Shown here in pieces: positions 1 to 8,123 of a stretch of DNA of 64,000 bases; the first letter of the stretch is position 1, and every line of letters begins with the position of its first letter. Both the position numbers and the translations under genes were made by a program. The DNA is from JAWPMT01 sp965601475 (lineage in GTDB: Bacteria > Bacteroidota > Bacteroidia > Cytophagales > Cyclobacteriaceae): positions 3,100,001 through 3,164,000 of the forward strand of contig OZ271832.1 of assembly GCA_965601475.1 (NCBI GenBank), in the 5' to 3' direction. Below the pieces are notes generated by a model. It ran no database searches, was not told the origin of the DNA, and worked only from the letters and a program-made list of their open reading frames with translations.

Positions 1-938
1 ACATAGAAATTCCGGAGGAGATCTTTGGCATCAAGAAGTGGGAAGCCACGGTAGTTAGAAACTGGAATGTTGCTTCCTTCATCAAAGAGTTTGTCGTCGA
101 GATTCCTGAAGAAATGGACTACCAGGCGGGTGGCTATATCCAGATAGAAGTACCCTCCTGTGAGGTTGACTTTAAGGACATGGATATTACGGCTCACCCT
201 GAAGAGCACGATGATCCGAATAAATTCCAATTCGAGTGGGACAAATTCGGCCTTTGGGATCTCAAAATGAAGAATACAGAAACCATCGAACGAGCTTACT
301 CGATGGCCTCTTATCCTGCGGAAGGCCGGGAGATTATGCTGAACGTGCGTATCGCCACGCCGCCATGGGATCGTGCCGCTAATGGTTGGATGAAAGTGAA
401 TCCGGGTATTGCGTCGTCATACATTTTCGGACTCAAACCTGGTGATAAAGTGACCATTTCAGGTCCTTATGGTGAATTCTTCATCAACCCCTCTGAGGCC
501 GAAATGCTTTACGTTGGAGGTGGTGCCGGAATGGCTCCGATGAGATCTCACTTGTATCACCTGTTCAAGACGTTGAAGACTGGAAGGAAGGTCACTTACT
601 GGTACGGTGGTCGATCTCGCAGGGAGCTCTTCTATCTGGAGCACTTCTACGACCTTGAGAAAAACTTCCCGAATTTCAAATTCTTCGTGGTCCTTTCAGA
701 GCCTTTGGAAGAGGACAACTGGACAGTAAAGAAAGATGTAGATGATGCGGAAGGTGATGGTTTCCTGGGCTTTGTGCATCAGGCGGTGATTGACGAATAT
801 CTCAATAAGCACGATGCTCCTGAGGATATTGAACTTTACTTCTGCGGACCTCCGTTGATGAACAAAGCGGTGCAGAAGATGGGTGAGGACTTTGGTATTC
901 CTGACGAGAACATTCGCTTTGACGATTTCGGAGGCTAA
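1..938 (+). CDS. nqrF: Na+-translocating NADH:quinone reductase subunit F, C-terminal part
   Basis: The reading frame is open from the first bases of the window (codons begin at base 3), so the gene starts upstream and 311 residues are visible. NqrF takes electrons from NADH through FAD and a 2Fe-2S centre and feeds the sodium-pumping Nqr complex in the inner membrane. Visible are the FAD-binding RAYSMAS motif near base 291, the NAD-binding GGGAGMAPMRS loop near base 516, and the usual C-terminus ending in FDDFGG. The N-terminal membrane helix and ferredoxin-like 2Fe-2S domain lie outside the window. A strong terminator follows at once, so this is probably the last gene of an nqr operon. Confidence 0.95.
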   Translation, partial: IEIPEEIFGIKKWEATVVRNWNVASFIKEFVVEIPEEMDYQAGGYIQIEVPSCEVDFKDMDITAHPEEHDDPNKFQFEWDKFGLWDLKMKNTETIERAYSMASYPAEGREIMLNVRIATPPWDRAANGWMKVNPGIASSYIFGLKPGDKVTISGPYGEFFINPSEAEMLYVGGGAGMAPMRSHLYHLFKTLKTGRKVTYWYGGRSRRELFYLEHFYDLEKNFPNFKFFVVLSEPLEEDNWTVKKDVDDAEGDGFLGFVHQAVIDEYLNKHDAPEDIELYFCGPPLMNKAVQKMGEDFGIPDENIRFDDFGG

Positions 939-961
939 AAGCACCATATAAAACAGATAAG

Positions 962-989
962 AAAGGGAAATGCAGATTTCCCTTTTTTT
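962..989 (+). terminator. Rho-independent terminator of the nqr operon
   Basis: A stem of AAAGGGAAAT and ATTTCCCTTT encloses the loop GCAG and runs into seven T residues. It lies 24 bases after the nqrF stop. An upstream ATG at 970 that would lengthen the next gene falls inside this stem, which argues for the downstream start at 1006. Confidence 0.85.
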
Positions 990-1005
990 GTACCAAATTT
1001 TTGCC

Positions 1006-2163
1006 ATGGACCTTTCTCTATTTCTCGATCCCCTGGATGATCAATTCAAACGCCTCGTCGAACAAGATGCTAATTTCGGGCAATCGGTATTTCAGTACTT
1101 CCACAAATTGCCAGACCTGGATGGCATGCATTTGGCACTCATTGGACTGGTGGAGGTTCGGGGATCTGAGACACAGTCTTCAGGTTTCGGAGAGGCCGCA
1201 GACCAGGTGCGCCGTGAGCTGTACAAACTCCAAAAAGGAAATGGAGCCTACAAAATCGCTGATTTAGGCAACTTACGGAATGGTCCAACCCTTGAGGATA
1301 CACTACAGCGCATTGAGGAAGTAGGGAAATTCCTTTTGATGCAAGGTGTCTTACCCATCTTTTTTGGTGGTACGCATGACTTGACTTTGGGGCAAATGAG
1401 AGGACATGGCGAGTCTTCCCAAAGGGTGAACCTGCTTGTGGTAGACTCGACTTTTGACCTCCAGGATGCTGTGCCTGACCAATCACACTTAAGACAGTTG
1501 ATCGGTCAGTTTTCGGACAATCTCTTCCAGGTGACACACCTGGGTCATCAGAGTTACCTGGTGAATGAAGAGCTTTTTGCATTCATGGAATCCCTGAAGT
1601 TCGAATCCATCCGAATTGGCATGGTCAAAGAACGTCTTCGGGAGATGGAACCCCTTATCCGAGATGCGGATCTGATGTCTTTTGACTTGTCTTCCTTAAA
1701 TCAACAATTTGCTCCTGGAGCCCCTGCATCCAATCCCTATGGGCTATCCGGAGAAGAAGCTTGCCAGGTATGCTGGTATGCCGGACTCAACGACAAACTG
1801 ACGTCGGTGGGTTTCTATGGCATAGACGGAGACCTCGATGACGCAAAAGGGACTACGGCCTTTGTGAATGCCACCATGATTTGGTACTTCATTGAGGGCT
1901 ACTACCATCGTACCAATGACCGTGATTTTCAGTCCCCAAACTTCCTGATTTATGAAGTCAGTATGCAAGGAGAACCAGCGTCCATAAGGTTCTTCAAGAG
2001 CAAAAGAAGCGAAAAATGGTGGATGGAGGTACCCAACGCTGAGAATGAGAATTCTATTTTCCTGCGCAATAAGATGGTACCCTGCAGCTACGAAGATTAT
2101 GAAAATGCACTGACCGGTGAAGTGCCTTCCCGATGGCTTAGTGCCTTTGCCCGTTTAAACTAA
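1006..2163 (+). CDS. Arginase/formimidoylglutamase-fold protein with degraded metal site
   Basis: This 385-residue protein has the overall pattern of the ureohydrolase (arginase, agmatinase, formimidoylglutamase) family. The three Mn-binding signatures are recognisable but altered. GGDHS appears as GGTHD (residues 121-125, His124 kept). DAHxD appears as DSTFD (147-151), where the middle His is lost. SFDxDxxDP appears as SFDLSSLN (225-232), where the second Asp is lost. Classical binuclear Mn hydrolysis is therefore doubtful. Similar proteins in Bacteroidota are usually called formimidoylglutamase, but no other hut gene is nearby. The start at 1006 is chosen because the in-frame ATG at 970 lies in the nqr terminator. 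A different catalytic role or a structural role is possible. Confidence 0.75.
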   Translation: MDLSLFLDPLDDQFKRLVEQDANFGQSVFQYFHKLPDLDGMHLALIGLVEVRGSETQSSGFGEAADQVRRELYKLQKGNGAYKIADLGNLRNGPTLEDTLQRIEEVGKFLLMQGVLPIFFGGTHDLTLGQMRGHGESSQRVNLLVVDSTFDLQDAVPDQSHLRQLIGQFSDNLFQVTHLGHQSYLVNEELFAFMESLKFESIRIGMVKERLREMEPLIRDADLMSFDLSSLNQQFAPGAPASNPYGLSGEEACQVCWYAGLNDKLTSVGFYGIDGDLDDAKGTTAFVNATMIWYFIEGYYHRTNDRDFQSPNFLIYEVSMQGEPASIRFFKSKRSEKWWMEVPNAENENSIFLRNKMVPCSYEDYENALTGEVPSRWLSAFARLN

Positions 2164-2168
2164 AACAA

Positions 2169-2200
2169 CTTGCCGAGTAGGCTTATTTAATCTATTTTCG
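2169..2200 (+). promoter_or_regulatory. Probable Bacteroidota-type promoter for the S8 protease gene
   Basis: CTTG at 2169-2172 and TATTTTCG at 2193-2200 are 20 bases apart, close to the TTTG/TAnnTTTG consensus. They lie just upstream of the GTG start at 2223. One mismatch in each box makes this a moderate call. Confidence 0.4.
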
Positions 2201-2222
2201 GGAGCTAACAGTTTGATTAATA

Positions 2223-3803
2223 GTGCGAAAGAAGTTTGTTTGGCTACTGGTGTATCCGACACTGGTGATCACATCCTATGGTCAAAACCACGACTGGTAC
2301 AACAAAGACCTATCCGAGGATGGAATACTTGGGGTGAGTATTGATAAGAGTTATGAGCGGGTTTCGCCCCCTCGGCAAAAGGTGATTGTAGCCATTATTG
2401 ACTCTGGAGTTGATGTTGAACACGAAGACCTGGCAGCCAATATTTGGGTGAACACAGACGAAATTCCCGGAAACAACATTGACGATGACAACAATGGCTA
2501 CGTTGACGATCTGAATGGGTGGAATTTCCTGGGAGGTGCTGATGGACAGAATGTAGTGACTGAAACTTATGGTGAGGTGCGCCATTACCAGGCACTGAAG
2601 AAAAAATTCTCCTCAATGGACACACTCAATTTGTCGGTGGAGCACCAAGGCGAATTCGGGAAGATGAAGGAGTTGAAGGTGGGCATTGACAAGAAGGTGG
2701 CTGCCTCTGAAAAGGAGCTCAAGGCTATTGCCGAATTCGATGAGACCTTGGGTCAGATTCAGTTTTTGTTGAAGCCGTTTTTGGACGGACAGGAAGCGAC
2801 CAGAGAGTTATTGGAGACCATTAATGAACCCAATGAAGGTGTGCAGGCCGCGAAATCAATAATGCTGCAACTGGTTGAGAGCGGATTCGATAAAGAAGAC
2901 TATGAAGCTTACAAGGAATACCATCGGATCAGGAGAGATTACCACTACAACATCAGTTACAACCCCAGAGGTATTGTTGGTGATGATCCGGAGGATCCCT
3001 ATGAGCGATATTATGGGAATAATGACCTGAATGGTGGACATGCTGATCATGGTACTCATGTTGCCGGAATCATTGGAGGTGTCCGAGGCAATGACATTGG
3101 TATTGATGGTGTGGCTGATCATGTTGAATTGATGATACTCCGGGCCGTACCCGATGGCGATGAAAGGGATAAGGACATAGCAAATGCCATCCTCTATGCC
3201 GTGGAAAATGGCGCAAGAATTATCAATATGAGTTTTGGCAAGGGATATTCCCCGCATAAGGGGGCTATTGATCGAGCAATCAGACTGGCGGAGGCCAATA
3301 ATGTATTGATTGTGCATGCAGCCGGGAACGCGGCGGTCGACATAGACGAAGCCACTCACTATCCAGTGAGAACTTTTTCGAATGGGGAAAGGGCAGGCAA
3401 TTGGATTGAAGTAGGAGCTTCCGACCGCATACCCAACGAATATCTGGTGGCCACATTTAGCAACTATGGAAGAACGGAAGTAGATGTTTTTGCTCCAGGG
3501 GTAGATATTTTGTCCACAATACCTGGGAGTAGGTACAAAGAAAACAGTGGTACGAGTATGGCTGCGCCTGTTGTTTCCGGAGTTGCAGCAGCTGTGTTGT
3601 CGCGTTATCCGGACCTCACCGCTCAGGAGCTGAAAAGCGTAATACTCAAGGGAGCTACCTCTTTCAAGTCGCTCAAAGTCTTATACCCAAATACAGCAGA
3701 GGAACGCACGGCGTTAGTGAAGTTCAAAAAGCTCTCTTCCACCGGAGCGGTGGTTAACCTTGAGAGGTCATTAGAACTTGCTGAGAAAATAGCTACTCGC
3801 TAG
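2223..3803 (+). CDS. Secreted subtilisin-like serine protease (S8 family)
   Basis: The 526-residue protein begins with a signal peptide (about residues 1-20, ending SYGQ) and carries the complete S8 triad: Asp60 in AIIDSGVD, His276 in HGTHVAG and Ser445 in GTSMAAP. The oxyanion Asn is Asn369 in HAAGN. Asp and His are normally about 30-60 residues apart. Here about 215 residues separate them, including a charged, probably helical insertion (about 120-255). It probably cleaves proteins in the periplasm or outside the cell. No C-terminal type IX sorting domain is visible, since the protein ends soon after the catalytic domain. The start is GTG. Its 3' end overlaps the convergent PspC gene by 11 bases. 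Confidence 0.9.
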   Translation: MRKKFVWLLVYPTLVITSYGQNHDWYNKDLSEDGILGVSIDKSYERVSPPRQKVIVAIIDSGVDVEHEDLAANIWVNTDEIPGNNIDDDNNGYVDDLNGWNFLGGADGQNVVTETYGEVRHYQALKKKFSSMDTLNLSVEHQGEFGKMKELKVGIDKKVAASEKELKAIAEFDETLGQIQFLLKPFLDGQEATRELLETINEPNEGVQAAKSIMLQLVESGFDKEDYEAYKEYHRIRRDYHYNISYNPRGIVGDDPEDPYERYYGNNDLNGGHADHGTHVAGIIGGVRGNDIGIDGVADHVELMILRAVPDGDERDKDIANAILYAVENGARIINMSFGKGYSPHKGAIDRAIRLAEANNVLIVHAAGNAAVDIDEATHYPVRTFSNGERAGNWIEVGASDRIPNEYLVATFSNYGRTEVDVFAPGVDILSTIPGSRYKENSGTSMAAPVVSGVAAAVLSRYPDLTAQELKSVILKGATSFKSLKVLYPNTAEERTALVKFKKLSSTGAVVNLERSLELAEKIATR

Positions 3804-3984
3804 GTACTACGATCCAAAGGACGATGTAGACGAGGATGCCCGGAAAGGCAGCACTTAAGATGGATACCAAGATATAGGCGATTCGAACAAGGCTAGGGTC
3901 AAGTTCAAAATATTCGGCGATGCCGCCGCAGACACCACCCAGTATGGCGTCTTTTGTTCTTCTTAATCTCTTGGTCATAATCAT
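3793..3984 (-). CDS. PspC-domain membrane protein
   Basis: This is a 61-63-residue protein with the PspC core: a KRLRRTKDAILGGVCGGIAEYF motif region followed by one transmembrane helix (about 36-60). PspC proteins sense or respond to envelope stress at the inner membrane. In Bacteroidota such short stand-alone copies are common and their exact role is unclear. ATG codons at 3984 and 3978 are both possible starts. It lies 9 bases downstream of the 81-residue membrane protein gene on the same strand, so the two are probably co-transcribed. Confidence 0.85.
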   Translation of the reverse strand: MIMTKRLRRTKDAILGGVCGGIAEYFELDPSLVRIAYILVSILSAAFPGILVYIVLWIVVPSE

Positions 3985-3993
3985 CTAAAGATA

Positions 3994-4239
3994 TTATTGA
4001 TAGAGGAGTTTGTCAAGTACAAGCCCTATCGCTCCCTCGGCAGCTTGAAGAATCACCTTAGGGTCCTTGGTGGGCAGTTCTTGCGCAAAAGGGTTTCCAA
4101 TGATGCTGGTTGTACCCTCTGTCTCATTCGCTGTGAGGAATCCAGAGTTGAAACTAATCAACAGCGCCAGAACAATGCCCAGGATGATGAGCAAGGTTCT
4201 TGTTAGGTTATTCTTTATGTTGGTTTTGCCAGTGATCAT
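3994..4239 (-). CDS. Small single-pass membrane protein of unknown function
   Basis: I do not recognise a family. The 81-residue product has a basic N-terminus, one hydrophobic helix (about 13-33) and a C-terminal tail of about 48 residues ending in a hydrophobic stretch (AIGLVLDKLL). Its position directly upstream of the PspC gene suggests a joint envelope role, but that is inference. Confidence 0.6.
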   Translation of the reverse strand: MITGKTNIKNNLTRTLLIILGIVLALLISFNSGFLTANETEGTTSIIGNPFAQELPTKDPKVILQAAEGAIGLVLDKLLYQ

Positions 4240-4436
4240 GACACAGACTAAATAACAATGACTGTGCCAAAATGTTGGAATGGCCGTTCAAGGGCTCAAT
4301 TAATGATATTTTCAACATGTATCAAAGGAAGAATGTCCTAAAATGAACAGTAAATGATTGGGAGATTGACCGATTATGAAACCTTTTGTCTGCTGATATT
4401 TCATGCTTCTGGTCATTAGACCTAATTTAGAAAACC

Positions 4437-5204
4437 ATGAGATTACTATTGTTGGCAGGTTTGATGACGCTGTATTCCTGTGTATCTAAAACCACTTCCG
4501 AATTCGATGCTTTTAGCCACATCCAGGATACAGAGGTCCGGGATATCCTGAAACGCGCAATTTCCTGGTCCGGAGGTATTGACCGATGGAGATCGCTTGA
4601 CTCGATCATTTACACAAAAGACTCAAAACTCTTCCTTTCAGATAGTGGCATAGAGAGTGAGAGTATTCAGAGGCATGCTTATGCCATGCGTCCGAAGTTC
4701 TCCGCCCGGATCACCTGGAGTCCCGATACCTCCGAGTTTCATGAGATCTTGTACGGCGAACAATCGGTGAAGCGAGTGAATGACAGCGTAGTGGCAGAAG
4801 GCCGAAAGGTGGAAGAAACGGTGCTGAGCGCCATCTATGTGCTGGGCATGCCCTTCAAATTGCTTGATCCCGGAGTTCAATTATCATACGAGGGTAAATT
4901 GCAGATCGGCGAAAATGTGGCAGATGCTATACGAGCCGGGTATGATCCTAATGCTAATGAGAATCACTCCACAACCGATTTGTGGTGGTACTATTTTGAC
5001 GAAGTAAGTGGCGCTTTCCTGGGTTGCCTGGTCTATCATCCGCCAACCTATGCTTATATCGAAAACCAGGCTTTCCACGATGTGGAGGGAATCAAATTTC
5101 ACGCCCATCGGAAAAGCTATCGCTCAGACAGCGCGCGCAACATTGAATTCCTGAGAGCAGAATTCTGGTATTCCGACTATGAAGTCTCTTCCGCCAGCGA
5201 ATAG
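4437..5204 (+). CDS. Lipoprotein of the DUF6503-like type
   Basis: The 255-residue product has a lipoprotein signal with the acceptor Cys at residue 15 (LYSCVS). The body has the layout of Bacteroidota lipoproteins that resemble LolA/outer-membrane lipoprotein sorting folds: an N-terminal helix with a WSGGIDRWRSL motif, then alternating beta strands rich in aromatic residues. No catalytic motif is visible. The molecular role is unknown. It overlaps the 3' end of the convergent hpt gene by 28 bases. Confidence 0.6.
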   Translation: MRLLLLAGLMTLYSCVSKTTSEFDAFSHIQDTEVRDILKRAISWSGGIDRWRSLDSIIYTKDSKLFLSDSGIESESIQRHAYAMRPKFSARITWSPDTSEFHEILYGEQSVKRVNDSVVAEGRKVEETVLSAIYVLGMPFKLLDPGVQLSYEGKLQIGENVADAIRAGYDPNANENHSTTDLWWYYFDEVSGAFLGCLVYHPPTYAYIENQAFHDVEGIKFHAHRKSYRSDSARNIEFLRAEFWYSDYEVSSASE

Positions 5205-5722
5205 ATGCCGGGCAGATTCCTCCCGAGGCCATCATAATCCAGTCCAAAACCGACCACGAATTTGTCAGGGATCTCAAAAGCACAATAGTCTATGTGGATG
5301 GCGTGTTGGAGTGCTTCAGGCTTATACAGCATGCTTGCCAGTCGGATAGATTTTGGTCCCGCTGCCTGTAACATGGGAAGGAAGTGATGCAATGTATTTC
5401 CACTATCAACAATATCTTCAATCACTAAGACATGTCGGTCTTTGACCAGTTCTTCTGAGAGGGTGCTGATTTGCAAATTGCCTGAGCTTTCCAGCCCTGA
5501 ATAGGATTTTGCCCTGACAAATGCAATCTCGGCTTCACCATCGAAACGTTTGAACAGCTCCGCAGCAAACAAAAATGAGCCGTTGAGCAAACCCAGAAAA
5601 ATGGGCCGCTTGTCTGCCAGGTCCCCGTGAATTTGCTCGGATAGTGTTTCGACTTTGGAGAGGATCGAATCGTGACTAATGACCTCCTCAAATTCCTTTC
5701 CATGAATTCGCACCTTCTTCAT
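5177..5722 (-). CDS. hpt: Hypoxanthine phosphoribosyltransferase
   Basis: This cytoplasmic purine-salvage enzyme converts hypoxanthine or guanine plus PRPP to IMP or GMP. The PRPP-binding loop VLVIEDIVDSGNT (about residues 97-109) is clear, as are the LGLLNGS pyrophosphate-loop region (about 42-48) and the family C-terminus with KFVVGFGLDYDG. Its length of 181 residues fits the family. It is transcribed away from the KTSC-domain gene at 5815. Confidence 0.93.
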   Translation of the reverse strand: MKKVRIHGKEFEEVISHDSILSKVETLSEQIHGDLADKRPIFLGLLNGSFLFAAELFKRFDGEAEIAFVRAKSYSGLESSGNLQISTLSEELVKDRHVLVIEDIVDSGNTLHHFLPMLQAAGPKSIRLASMLYKPEALQHAIHIDYCAFEIPDKFVVGFGLDYDGLGRNLPGIYSLAEETS

Positions 5723-5814
5723 GGGTGCAAAATAGCTGGAAGTTGTGCAAAATCAACGGATATCTTGGTGCAGAAAATCGCCGTTATTAACTTAGTGCGA
5801 ATACGCCGCGTAGA

Positions 5815-6072
5815 ATGAATTTTGAAATAAATGCAGATCACCTGAAGACGATCACGGTCGAAGTAAAGTCTTCGTTGATACAATATTTGTCTTACTCCTA
5901 CGGTGATTATTCGCTATCTGTGAAATACAAATACGGCAAGCATAAGGGACAGGTGCGCACCTATCAGGAGGTTTCACCAGCCCAGTTTTTCGAATTGCTA
6001 GGAGCTGATTCTGTTGGCAAAGCGCTTCTTAAGTTGATTCAGAAACTGAAATCCGTCCGGGAATACTCTTGA
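5815..6072 (+). CDS. Small KTSC-like domain protein
   Basis: This 85-residue product resembles the KTSC domain. It has a Ser followed by hydrophobic strands (SSLIQYLSYSYGDYSLSVKY), then an aromatic-rich turn (RTYQEVSPAQFFELL) and a C-terminal helix with GADSVGKALLKLI. KTSC domains are small beta-rich folds tied loosely to RNA or nucleic-acid proteins. No partner is suggested by the neighbours. Confidence 0.55.
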   Translation: MNFEINADHLKTITVEVKSSLIQYLSYSYGDYSLSVKYKYGKHKGQVRTYQEVSPAQFFELLGADSVGKALLKLIQKLKSVREYS

Positions 6073-6139
6073 TTTTCTGAGTTGCCGCCCCACCATTGAT
6101 TTTGGGAGATTACATTTGACGTTACTAAATTCTAAGCCT

Positions 6140-7255
6140 ATGCTTATTCGCAAGCACGTCATGTTTTCATTGCTCCTTTCTGTCCACTTGATTAGTGCTC
6201 AGCAAATGGATTTTGAGGAGTATGATCCCGTTTCTACGTTAGTCGTCCCCGAGAATCCGGTGACCAAAGCAAGGTTCCCCTTTGTAGACGTACACAGTCA
6301 CCAATGGAATGTGACCAAGCAAAGGGTGGAGACGCTTGTGGAGGAGATGGAGGAGATCAACATGGCAGTAATGGTGAATTTGAGTGGAAGGGGATTTGAT
6401 CGGGCTGCCGGAGACATCGGGTCTCAGTCTTATCTCAATGCCATGATTGCGAGAATGAATGGTGAAGCTCCTGGCCGCTTTATCGTTTTCACTAACGTTT
6501 CATTCAAGAATGTAGGAGCTCCAGGTTGGGCTGATGAGGCGGTTAGGCAGCTGGAAGAAGATGTGCGAAACGGAGCGAACGGATTGAAGATCTACAAGAG
6601 TCTGGGTCTGAGGAATAATGATGTGGATGGTAACAGAATTCCTGTGGACGACCCGCGCCTGGATCCGGTCTGGGCCAAATGTGGTGAACTGGGCATTCCG
6701 GTTTTGATCCATTCAGCAGATCCAAGATCGTTCTGGGACCCACACGACGAGAAGAATGAACGATGGCTTGAACTGAAGCTGAGACCGGGAAGAAAGCGCT
6801 CCGATAATGATCCCGCTCCTTTTGAGCAGATATTGGCTGAGCAGCATCATGTCTTTGAGAAGCATCCGGGCACAACGTTCATCAACGCTCACATGGGCTG
6901 GATGGCCAATGATTTAGGTCAACTGGGGAGGCACCTGGATAAGTATTCTAATGTCAATGTGGGTATTGGTGCCGTCATCGCGGAACTCGGCCGGCAACCC
7001 AGGATGGCCAGGGCCTTTTTTGAGAAATACCAGGATCGCATACTCTTTGCCAAAGACGCCTACAACAAGGAAGAATTCTACACTTATTTCAGGGTGCTAG
7101 AGACTGAAGATGAGTATTTCCCCTACTACAAGAAGTACCATGCCTATTGGCGCATGTACGGTTTGGGTCTTTCCGACGAGGTCTTGAAAAAGGTGTATTA
7201 CAAGAACGCCCTTCGCATCATACCCAATATTGACGCAAGTAGATTCCCCGACTAG
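6140..7255 (+). CDS. Secreted amidohydrolase-family (TIM-barrel) metal hydrolase
   Basis: This is a 371-residue protein with a signal peptide (MLIRKHVMFSLLLSVHLISA, cut before QQ). The barrel belongs to the amidohydrolase_2 type, seen in HSH at the first strand (VDVHSHQW), a central LIHSAD strand, HMGW near the fifth or sixth strand and the late FAKDAY Asp. Such enzymes hydrolyse or decarboxylate small aromatic or cyclic substrates, but the substrate cannot be named here. The ATG at 6140 is preferred over the in-frame TTG at 6116 because it puts the signal peptide at the N-terminus. The stop shares CTAG with the stop of the convergent msrA gene. Confidence 0.8.
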   Translation: MLIRKHVMFSLLLSVHLISAQQMDFEEYDPVSTLVVPENPVTKARFPFVDVHSHQWNVTKQRVETLVEEMEEINMAVMVNLSGRGFDRAAGDIGSQSYLNAMIARMNGEAPGRFIVFTNVSFKNVGAPGWADEAVRQLEEDVRNGANGLKIYKSLGLRNNDVDGNRIPVDDPRLDPVWAKCGELGIPVLIHSADPRSFWDPHDEKNERWLELKLRPGRKRSDNDPAPFEQILAEQHHVFEKHPGTTFINAHMGWMANDLGQLGRHLDKYSNVNVGIGAVIAELGRQPRMARAFFEKYQDRILFAKDAYNKEEFYTYFRVLETEDEYFPYYKKYHAYWRMYGLGLSDEVLKKVYYKNALRIIPNIDASRFPD

Positions 7256-7908
7256 TGCGCGTCTTTCTTCAGTAATTCCGGGTATTTTGCCTTGAATCGA
7301 TTCAACCTCGGTATCGAGACGTTGCGCACGTAAGGTTGGTTTGGATGTAAGGCCTCATACTCCTGATGGTAGTCCTCGGCATCATAAAAAACGTCGAAGG
7401 GAACAACTTCGGTGACGATGGGATTGGTATAATCTGACTGAATTTTTTCGATGTAGGCTTCAGTGAGGCGTTGCTCTTCGGCATTCTGATAGAACACTGC
7501 CGATCTATATTGAGGTCCCCTGTCAGGGCCTTGTCGATTAGGGGTAGTGGGATCATGTGATCCAAAGAATACCACCAGGAGCGTTTCGAATGAAACCACT
7601 TCCGGATCATAGTATACTTCCACTGCTTCTGCATGACGTGTAGCGCCGGAGCTTACGAGTCGATAGTTGGGGTTCTTGATTTTGCCTCCTGAATAGCCTG
7701 AAATGGCTTCTTCTACGCCTTCAACAGACTGAAATATGGCCTCAACGCACCAGAAGCAGCCACTGGCGAAGTAGGCCTTCTCAAGACCTTCCAGGTTTTT
7801 GGGACTGGCGGATTGCTGGCTTTCTGCCGGCGAAGAACAGGCAATCACCAATATGACCGTCAATAAAGACAACAAACCTTTGTGGATTCCTTTTTGCAGC
7901 TTTTCCAT
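7252..7908 (-). CDS. msrA: Peptide-methionine (S)-S-oxide reductase, lipoprotein form
   Basis: The enzyme repairs oxidised methionine (S epimer) in proteins. The catalytic GCFWC motif is at residues 50-54 (Cys51). A lipoprotein signal precedes it, with the acceptor Cys at residue 24 (VIACSS), so it should be anchored in the envelope facing the periplasm. The length of 218 residues fits. The ATG at 7908 is chosen because it starts the lipoprotein signal; the frame stays open upstream to 8067 but that stretch has no signal features. A separate cytoplasmic-type msrB lies at 21244. Confidence 0.92.
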   Translation of the reverse strand: MEKLQKGIHKGLLSLLTVILVIACSSPAESQQSASPKNLEGLEKAYFASGCFWCVEAIFQSVEGVEEAISGYSGGKIKNPNYRLVSSGATRHAEAVEVYYDPEVVSFETLLVVFFGSHDPTTPNRQGPDRGPQYRSAVFYQNAEEQRLTEAYIEKIQSDYTNPIVTEVVPFDVFYDAEDYHQEYEALHPNQPYVRNVSIPRLNRFKAKYPELLKKDAH

Positions 7909-8123
7909 AGGTAATATTACAAATGAACCTGGCAAATAGTTGCCCCGTTTCTGTCCAGCGCCCGACAGGTGAAGTTCGGAAGAGGCACATCGGTTGTTAA
8001 AACAGGTTAAAAGGATGAGAACCAATGGATGAAATTGGGCAAGCGTGATCCCAGTTAAAATCGGCATTATTTACTATGTCCCATTCTCTGTTTTGTTCGC
8101 CTTTGGCAAACAGCCAATAAATC

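Noticed and set aside
970..1005. Upstream ATG adding 12 residues to the arginase-like protein.
   Set aside because: The ATG lies in the stem of the nqr terminator, so it is unlikely to be translated.
7924..7934. TGAACCTGGCA resembles the end of tRNA-Arg(ACG) (TGAACCCGGCA) and could be an attachment-site remnant bounding the TIR/NACHT patch.
   Set aside because: Only 11 bases with one mismatch, no longer repeat around it and no integrase; it is well within chance.
7909..8067. N-terminal extension of MsrA by 53 residues to 8067.
   Set aside because: The lipoprotein signal begins at the ATG at 7908; the extension would bury it.
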